Positions 13,971 to 18,016 of a stretch of DNA of 18,016 nucleotides are shown here, in pieces; the stretch's first letter is position 1; each line of letters starts with the position of its first letter. The stretch is taken from positions 1-18,016 of the forward strand of contig DATLQW010000079.1 of assembly GCA_035535035.1 (NCBI GenBank). The letters are read 5' to 3'. The DNA is from JASHVB01 sp035535035 (lineage in GTDB: Bacteria > Pseudomonadota > Alphaproteobacteria > Acetobacterales > Acetobacteraceae). The translations under genes and the position numbers were made by a program. A model generated the notes under the pieces. It saw only the letters and a list, made by a program, of their open reading frames with translations, was not told the origin of the DNA and made no database searches.

Positions 13971-14153
13971 TCAGGCCTGCTCCTCCACCTTGATCAGGTG
14001 GGCAACCTTGCGGATCATGCCGCGCACCGAAGGGGTGTCTTCCAGATCGCGGGTGCGGCGTTGCTTGTTCAGGCCGAGGCCGATCAGCGTTGCCTTCTGG
14101 CCCGGCTTGCGGCCGAACGACGAGCCGGTCTGCGTCACGCGTACCTTAGGCAC
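13971..14153 (-). CDS. rpmD: 50S ribosomal protein L30 (uL30)
   Basis: A 60-residue large-subunit protein, of normal length for bacterial L30. It reads V(M)PKVRVTQTGSSFGRKPGQ, then LIGLGLNKQRRTRDLEDTPS, and ends in an IRKVAHLIKVEE helix-strand. The start is GTG at 14153, preceded by GGAGGAGG six bases upstream. The gene overlaps the end of rpsE by eight bases, which suggests coupled translation. Confidence 0.95.
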   Translation of the reverse strand: MPKVRVTQTGSSFGRKPGQKATLIGLGLNKQRRTRDLEDTPSVRGMIRKVAHLIKVEEQA

Positions 14154-14754
14154 CGGCGCCCTCCTCCGGCTGTGCCGCCTGCCCCGCCGGACCGCGATCC
14201 GGGGTTGCCACCTCGCGGCGGGCAAACAGCTCGGCCACCTTCTTGCCGCGCCGCGTCGCCACCGAGCGCGGCGACGCACAATGCTCCAGCGCGTCGAACG
14301 CCGCCTTGACCATGTTGTGCGGGTTGCGGCTGCCGAGCGACTTCGCCACCACGTCGCCGATGCCCAGCGTCTCGAACAGCGCGCGCAGCGGGCCGCCGGC
14401 GATGATGCCGGTGCCGGCCACGCAGGTGCGCAGAATCACCTTGCCGGCGCCGAAGCGGCCCTGCACGTCGTGGTGCAAGGTGCGGCCTTCCTTCATCGGC
14501 ACACGGATCATGCCACGCTTGGCACGTTCCGTCGCCTTGCGGATCGCTTCCGGCACCTCGCGCGCCTTGCCGTGGCCCCAGCCGACGCGGCCCTTCTGGT
14601 CGCCCGCCACCACCAGCGCGGCGAACGCGAACCGCCGGCCGCCCTTCACCACTTTCGCCACGCGGTTGATGGTGACCAGCTTGTCGATCAGCCCGTCATC
14701 GGCGTCGCGGTCGCGATCCCGGCCGCGACCGCCTTCCCTGGGTTCACGTGCCAT
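14146..14754 (-). CDS. rpsE: 30S ribosomal protein S5 (uS5)
   Basis: A 202-residue small-subunit protein at the back of the 30S, involved in decoding fidelity. The double-stranded-RNA-binding N-domain contains INRVAKVVKGGRRFAFAALV and VGWGHGKAREVPEAIRKA. The C-domain has GTGIIAGGPLRALFETLGI and SLGSRNPHNMVKAAFDAL. It carries a short Arg/Asp-rich N-terminal tail (about 20 residues) and a 30-residue acidic/alanine-rich C-terminal tail. Both are longer than in E. coli but common in this group. It follows rplR by 12 bases and overlaps rpmD. Confidence 0.97.
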   Translation of the reverse strand: MAREPREGGRGRDRDRDADDGLIDKLVTINRVAKVVKGGRRFAFAALVVAGDQKGRVGWGHGKAREVPEAIRKATERAKRGMIRVPMKEGRTLHHDVQGRFGAGKVILRTCVAGTGIIAGGPLRALFETLGIGDVVAKSLGSRNPHNMVKAAFDALEHCASPRSVATRRGKKVAELFARREVATPDRGPAGQAAQPEEGAGA

Positions 14755-14766
14755 GCTTGTTGTTCC

Positions 14767-15129
14767 TCAAAACGCCAGCCCGCCTTCGCGGGCAGCCTCG
14801 GCCAGCGCCTTGACGCGGCCGTGATACAGATACGCGCCGCGATCGAACACCACGTCCTTGATGCCCGCCGCGATCGCCCGCTCCGCCACCAGTTTGCCCA
14901 CCGCGGCGGCGGCCGACTTGTCCGCGCCGGTCTTCAGCGACTCGCGCAGCGACTTGTCCAGCGACGAAGCCGCGGCGACCGTCCGGCCCTCGCCATCGAC
15001 GATCACCTGCGCGTAGATGTGCTTGCCCGAGCGGAACACCGACAGCCGCGGCCGCCCGCCCGACTTGCGGCGTAACTGGAAGCGCAGGCGCTGGCGCCGC
15101 CGGTCGCGAAGTTCCTGAGGCGCGCTCAT
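14767..15129 (-). CDS. rplR: 50S ribosomal protein L18 (uL18)
   Basis: A 120-residue large-subunit protein that binds 5S rRNA with L5. The basic N-terminus (RDRRRQRLRFQLRRKSGGRP) is followed by RLSVFRSGKHIYAQVIVD, and the C-terminal signature VVFDRGAYLYHGRVKALAEA is intact. The ATG overlaps the rplF stop in an ATGA, so translation is coupled. Confidence 0.97.
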   Translation of the reverse strand: MSAPQELRDRRRQRLRFQLRRKSGGRPRLSVFRSGKHIYAQVIVDGEGRTVAAASSLDKSLRESLKTGADKSAAAAVGKLVAERAIAAGIKDVVFDRGAYLYHGRVKALAEAAREGGLAF

Positions 15130-15659
15130 TTCTTCTTGCCTTCCTTGCGGCGGATGGTCTCGTCGGTATAGCGCACGCCCTTGCCCTTATAGGGCTCCGG
15201 CGGACGGAAGCCGCGAATTTCCGCCGCGACCTGACCGACCAGGCGCCGGTCCACGCCTTCCACCCTGATCGCCGTCGGCCGCTCGCAGGTGATCCTGATG
15301 CCGTCCGGAATGGGATAGACCACCTGGTGCGAGAATCCGAGATTGATCTCCAGGTTCTTGCCCTGCACCGCCGCGCGATAGCCGGTGCCGGTGATCTCCA
15401 TCGACCGCGTGTAGCCGGCGGAAACCCCCTTCACCATGTTCGCGATCAGCGCGCGCGTGGTGCCCCACATCATGCGCGCCTGAGTCTCCTGGCTACGCGG
15501 TGCGACCGCCACCTTGCCACCGTCCACCGTGGTCTCGACCAGGTCGGACAGCTTCAGTTGCAACTCGCCGAGCCGCCCCTTGGCGGTGAACATCCCGCCG
15601 GCGATCGCCACCTGGACGTCCTGCGGAATCTCGACCGGATATTTGCCGACGCGTGACAT
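15126..15659 (-). CDS. rplF: 50S ribosomal protein L6 (uL6)
   Basis: A 177-residue large-subunit protein near the GTPase-associated centre. It begins MSRVGKYPVEIPQDVQVAIA, contains TRALIANMVKGVSAGYTRSM and the hallmark C-terminal EPYKGKGVRYTDETIRRKEGKK. The start at 15659 has GGAGG four bases upstream; a longer in-frame reading would run into rpsH and is rejected. The gap from the rpsH stop is 10 bases. Confidence 0.97.
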   Translation of the reverse strand: MSRVGKYPVEIPQDVQVAIAGGMFTAKGRLGELQLKLSDLVETTVDGGKVAVAPRSQETQARMMWGTTRALIANMVKGVSAGYTRSMEITGTGYRAAVQGKNLEINLGFSHQVVYPIPDGIRITCERPTAIRVEGVDRRLVGQVAAEIRGFRPPEPYKGKGVRYTDETIRRKEGKKK

Positions 15660-15669
15660 GCCGCCTCCG

Positions 15670-16068
15670 TCAGAACACGCGGCAGAGGACTTCGCCGCCA
15701 ACATTGGCGGCGCGGGCCTCGGCATCGCTCATCACGCCGCGCGGCGTGGACAGGATGGAAACGCCGAGGCCGGCATAGACCCGCGGCAGCTCCTTGATCT
15801 TCGAATAGACGCGCCGCCCCGGCTTGGAAACCCGGTGGATCTCCTTGATGACCGGCTCGCCCTCGGTGTACTTGAGCTCGATGCGCAACTGCGCCACGCC
15901 GGGCCGCAATTCCTCGGCCGCGAAGCCGCGGATGTAGCCCTCGCGCCGCAGCACGTCCAGCACGTTGGCGCGCAGCTTCGACGCGGGCGCCAGGCACATC
16001 GTGTGCCGCGCGCGTTGCGCATTGCGAATCCGGGTGAGCATGTCGCCCAGGGGATCGGATAGTGACAT
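15670..16068 (-). CDS. rpsH: 30S ribosomal protein S8 (uS8)
   Basis: A 132-residue primary 16S rRNA-binding protein. In E. coli it also represses the spc operon by binding its mRNA; whether that control exists here cannot be seen. It begins MSLSDPLGDMLTRIRNAQRA and ends with the conserved GVSILSTPRGVMSDAEARAA and GGEVLCRVF. It starts 12 bases after the rpsN stop. Confidence 0.97.
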   Translation of the reverse strand: MSLSDPLGDMLTRIRNAQRARHTMCLAPASKLRANVLDVLRREGYIRGFAAEELRPGVAQLRIELKYTEGEPVIKEIHRVSKPGRRVYSKIKELPRVYAGLGVSILSTPRGVMSDAEARAANVGGEVLCRVF

Positions 16069-16080
16069 ATGCTGCGCCCC

Positions 16081-16386
16081 TTACCAGCTCGCCTTGACCA
16101 TGCCGGGGATTTGCCCGGAACTCGCCAGATCGCGCAGCGCGATGCGGCACAGCTTGAACTTGCGGTAGTTGCCGCGCGAGCGGCCGGTCAGCGCACACCG
16201 CAGCCGAACCCGCACCGCGGCGCCGTTGCGCGGCAGTTGCGCCAGCTTCAGCGTGGCGTTGAAGCGGTCCTCCACCGGCAGCGTGCGGTCCATGACCACG
16301 GACTTCAACGCGGCGCGCTTGGCCTTGTCCCGCTTGGACAGGCGTTCGCGCATCGCATTCCGGTTGACCTGAGACGTCTTGGCCAT
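16081..16386 (-). CDS. rpsN: 30S ribosomal protein S14, zinc-free long form (uS14)
   Basis: A 101-residue small-subunit protein of the head. It is the long type lacking the CxxC zinc pairs: MAKTSQVNRNAMRERLSKRD at the start, CALTGRSRGNYRKFKLCRIA in the middle and GQIPGMVKASW at the end. The length is typical of proteobacteria. The leader before the ATG is unusually A-rich (AGAGAAAAAAGT) with GGAGGG about 13 bases upstream, and a GC-rich hairpin sits in the gap to rplE. Confidence 0.97.
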   Translation of the reverse strand: MAKTSQVNRNAMRERLSKRDKAKRAALKSVVMDRTLPVEDRFNATLKLAQLPRNGAAVRVRLRCALTGRSRGNYRKFKLCRIALRDLASSGQIPGMVKASW

Positions 16387-16416
16387 ACTTTTTTCTCTAC
16401 CCTCCGGAACCCGCAG

Positions 16417-16437
16417 TCCCCGGGCCTGACCCGGGGA
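16417..16437. repeat. Short palindrome between rplE and rpsN
   Basis: TCCCCGGG (16417-16424) and CCCGGGGA (16430-16437) form an 8-bp stem around a CCTGA loop. This sequence type (CCCCGGGTCA-GCCCGGGG) is recalled as a very common dispersed intergenic palindrome of alphaproteobacteria. Within the operon it may modulate mRNA processing between rplE and rpsN; no T-run is present. Confidence 0.6.
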
Positions 16438-16459
16438 TCTGTAGTTTTCCAAACAACCT

Positions 16460-17179
16460 CTAAGTCGCGAACGGTAAGTCGAAAGCCTTCAGCAAAGCCT
16501 TCGCTTCGGCATCGGTCTTCGCGGTGGTGACGAACTGGATGTCCATGCCGCGCACCTGGTCCACCCGGTCGTAGTTGATCTCCGGGAACACGATCTGTTC
16601 CTTCAGACCCATTGCGAAATTGCCGCGGCCGTCGAAACCCTTGCCCTGGATCCCGCGGAAGTCGCGCACCCGCGGCATGGCGATGGTCACCAGCCGCTCC
16701 AGGAATTCGTACATGCGCGCCTTGCGCAACGTGACCTTGCAGCCGATCGGCAGACCCTTGCGGATCTTGAACCCGGCGATCGCCTTCTTCGCCAGGGTCC
16801 GCACCGGCTTCTGGCCGCTGATCAGCGTCAGTTCCACCACCGCGTTGTCCAGCTTCTTGCTGTCGCCCGAGGCCTCGCCGACACCCATGTTGATGACGAT
16901 CTTGTCCAGCCTGGGCACCTGCATCGGGTTCGTGTAGCCGAACTCCTGCCGCAGCCTGGCGCGAATCTCGTCGCGGTAGCGCTGCAGCATGCGTGGCGTT
17001 TCCGCCGGCGACGCGGCGGCTTCGGCCACACCCGCCGGCGCATCCGGCGCCTTGCCGCCCGCATCGCCCTTGGCCGCGCGCTGCTGCTGCGGCGGACCCG
17101 GTGGCCCCTTGCCCTTCGGCGGGTTCTTCGGCGCGCCCTTCGATCCGCCCTTCGGAGGAGACTTCTTGGTTCCGCTCAT
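16460..17179 (-). CDS. rplE: 50S ribosomal protein L5 (uL5) with long N-terminal extension
   Basis: This protein binds 5S rRNA in the central protuberance. The canonical core (about 176 residues) begins near residue 64 with MLQRYRDEIRARLRQEFGYT and includes VPRLDKIVINMGVGEA, GQKPVRTLAKKAIAGFKIR and QIVFPEINYDRVDQVRGMDI; it is complete. Ahead of it are 63 low-complexity residues rich in Lys, Pro, Gly and Ala (MSGTKKSPPKGGSKGAPKNP and onward). The upstream start is supported by AGGAG six bases before ATG 17179 and by its position 10 bases after the rplX stop. Starting at Met64 would leave a gap of about 200 bases and only a weak ribosome-binding site. Total length is 239 against a usual of about 180. 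Confidence 0.95.
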   Translation of the reverse strand: MSGTKKSPPKGGSKGAPKNPPKGKGPPGPPQQQRAAKGDAGGKAPDAPAGVAEAAASPAETPRMLQRYRDEIRARLRQEFGYTNPMQVPRLDKIVINMGVGEASGDSKKLDNAVVELTLISGQKPVRTLAKKAIAGFKIRKGLPIGCKVTLRKARMYEFLERLVTIAMPRVRDFRGIQGKGFDGRGNFAMGLKEQIVFPEINYDRVDQVRGMDIQFVTTAKTDAEAKALLKAFDLPFAT

Positions 17180-17189
17180 CGCTCGCTCC

Positions 17190-17510
17190 TCATGCTTCGA
17201 TCACCGCGCCCGTCGCCTTGGCGACGCGCACCTTGCGGCCATCCTCCAGCACGCGGAACCCGACCTTGGTCGGCTTCTCGCTCTTCGGATCCACCAGCAT
17301 CAAATTCGACAGATGGACCGACGCCTCCTGCTCGATGCGGCCGGATTGCTCGCCCATTTTCGCCGCCTTCTTGTGCCGCGTGACCATGTTCACGCCCTGC
17401 ACCAGGGCACGATCGGCGGCCGGAAACACCCGCAGCACCTCGCCGCGATTGCCCTTGTTCACCCCGGTGATCACCACCACCACGTCGCCTTTGCGGATGC
17501 GCGCCGCCAT
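17190..17510 (-). CDS. rplX: 50S ribosomal protein L24 (uL24)
   Basis: A 106-residue assembly-initiator protein with an N-terminal KOW motif (IRKGDVVVVITGVNKGNRGE) and the typical KKAAKMGEQSGRIEQEASVH segment and C-terminal KVGFRVLEDGRKVRVAK. The start is one base after the rplN stop (TGACATG). Normal length. Confidence 0.97.
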   Translation of the reverse strand: MAARIRKGDVVVVITGVNKGNRGEVLRVFPAADRALVQGVNMVTRHKKAAKMGEQSGRIEQEASVHLSNLMLVDPKSEKPTKVGFRVLEDGRKVRVAKATGAVIEA

Positions 17511-17511
17511 G

Positions 17512-17880
17512 TCACAGCACCTCCGGCGCCAGGCTGATGATCTTCATGAACTTGCGTCCGCGCAGCTCGCGCACCACCGGTCCGAAGATGCGCGTGCCGA
17601 TCGGCTCCTGCTGCTTGTTGATCAGCACCGCGGCGTTGCGGTCGAAGCGGATCGCGCTGCCGTCCGCACGGCGCACCGGGAACGAGGTGCGCACGATCAC
17701 CGCCTGGTGCACGTCGCCCTTCTTCACCTTGCCGCGCGGAATCGCTTCCTTCACCGACACCACGATCACGTCGCCCACGCTTGCGGTGCGCCGCCGCGTG
17801 CCGCCCAGCACCTTGATGCACTGCACCCGGCGCGCGCCCGAATTATCGGCCACATCCAGGTTGGTTTCGACCGAGATCAT
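17512..17880 (-). CDS. rplN: 50S ribosomal protein L14 (uL14)
   Basis: A 122-residue large-subunit protein at the intersubunit bridge and near the RsfS docking site. It starts MISVETNLDVADNSGARRVQ, contains VSVKEAIPRGKVKKGDVHQA and FDRNAAVLINKQQEPIGTRI, and ends KFMKIISLAPEVL. The ATG overlaps the rpsQ stop in an ATGA. Length is exactly standard. Confidence 0.98.
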   Translation of the reverse strand: MISVETNLDVADNSGARRVQCIKVLGGTRRRTASVGDVIVVSVKEAIPRGKVKKGDVHQAVIVRTSFPVRRADGSAIRFDRNAAVLINKQQEPIGTRIFGPVVRELRGRKFMKIISLAPEVL

Positions 17881-18016
17881 GCCGCCACTCCCTCAGCCTG
17901 GGCCGCGACGGGCGCCTGTTCGGCACCGAGGGTTGCGCCGTTGCGCTCGATCACCAGCCAGGTCTTGCGCTTGCTGATCGGGCGGCATTCCTCGATGCGC
18001 ACCACGTCGCCAATTT
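17877..18016 (-). CDS. rpsQ: 30S ribosomal protein S17 (uS17), C-terminal part
   Basis: The last 45 residues of S17 are visible, entering from the right edge. GDVVRIEECRPISKRKTWLV is the family hallmark. It is followed by VIERN and a short alanine/glutamine/glutamate-rich tail of about 20 residues that E. coli S17 lacks. The TGA stop overlaps the rplN start by four bases. The N-terminal half is outside the window. Confidence 0.95.
   Translation of the reverse strand, partial: IGDVVRIEECRPISKRKTWLVIERNGATLGAEQAPVAAQAEGVAA

Overview
The window is high-GC DNA (third codon positions almost always G or C) from an alphaproteobacterium, most likely of the Acetobacteraceae/Rhodospirillales. The evidence for this is the spc-operon gene order with rpsN of the zinc-free long type, secY followed directly by adk, and intergenic palindromes of the kinds common in that group. 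The family assignment is an inference from gene content and style; no 16S or tRNA gene is present.

Layout. Positions 1-143 hold the start of an unrecognised leftward gene with a plausible promoter. Positions about 144-1121 have no gene I can defend, but hold short tandem duplications, two hairpins and a possible serine-rich leader ORF. Positions 1122-2682 (rightward) encode a periplasmic family-3 solute-binding protein and one amino-acid-type ABC permease, with no ATPase gene beside them. Positions 2794-6824 are a leftward block: a 59-residue small protein with an FNR/FixK-like box upstream, an NAD(P)-binding extended-SDR-type protein, a MetE-C-terminal-domain-like zinc protein, a class I methyltransferase and an unrecognised 159-residue protein. 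Positions 7121-9550 (rightward) encode a metal-dependent amidohydrolase (COG3618 type) and a family III CoA-transferase. Positions 9601-9685 are a five-copy 17-bp tandem repeat between convergent genes.

Positions 9692-18016 all read leftward. In transcription order they are rpsQ (partial), rplN, rplX, rplE, rpsN, rpsH, rplF, rplR, rpsE, rpmD, rplO, secY and adk, then a TPR/SPINDLY-type (GT41-like) glycosyltransferase gene. This is the spc ribosomal-protein operon. It is tightly packed, with 4-nt ATGA/GTGA overlaps at rpsQ-rplN, rplF-rplR and secY-adk, an 8-nt overlap at rpsE-rpmD, and 1-nt gaps at rplN-rplX and rpmD-rplO. It builds the 30S and 50S subunits, the SecYEG channel and adenylate kinase. 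The usual next genes (rpsM, rpsK, rpoA, rplQ) are not found after adk.

Most of the window is ordinary. The points that deserve a second look are: a two-copy palindromic MITE-like element (4017-4143 and 13351-13493), one copy of which appears to have replaced the start of the SDR gene and now encodes its N-terminus; a 63-residue low-complexity N-terminal extension on ribosomal protein uL5; the break of gene order after adk; and the possible leader ORF plus hairpin ahead of the transporter genes. I found no clear novel multi-gene system.
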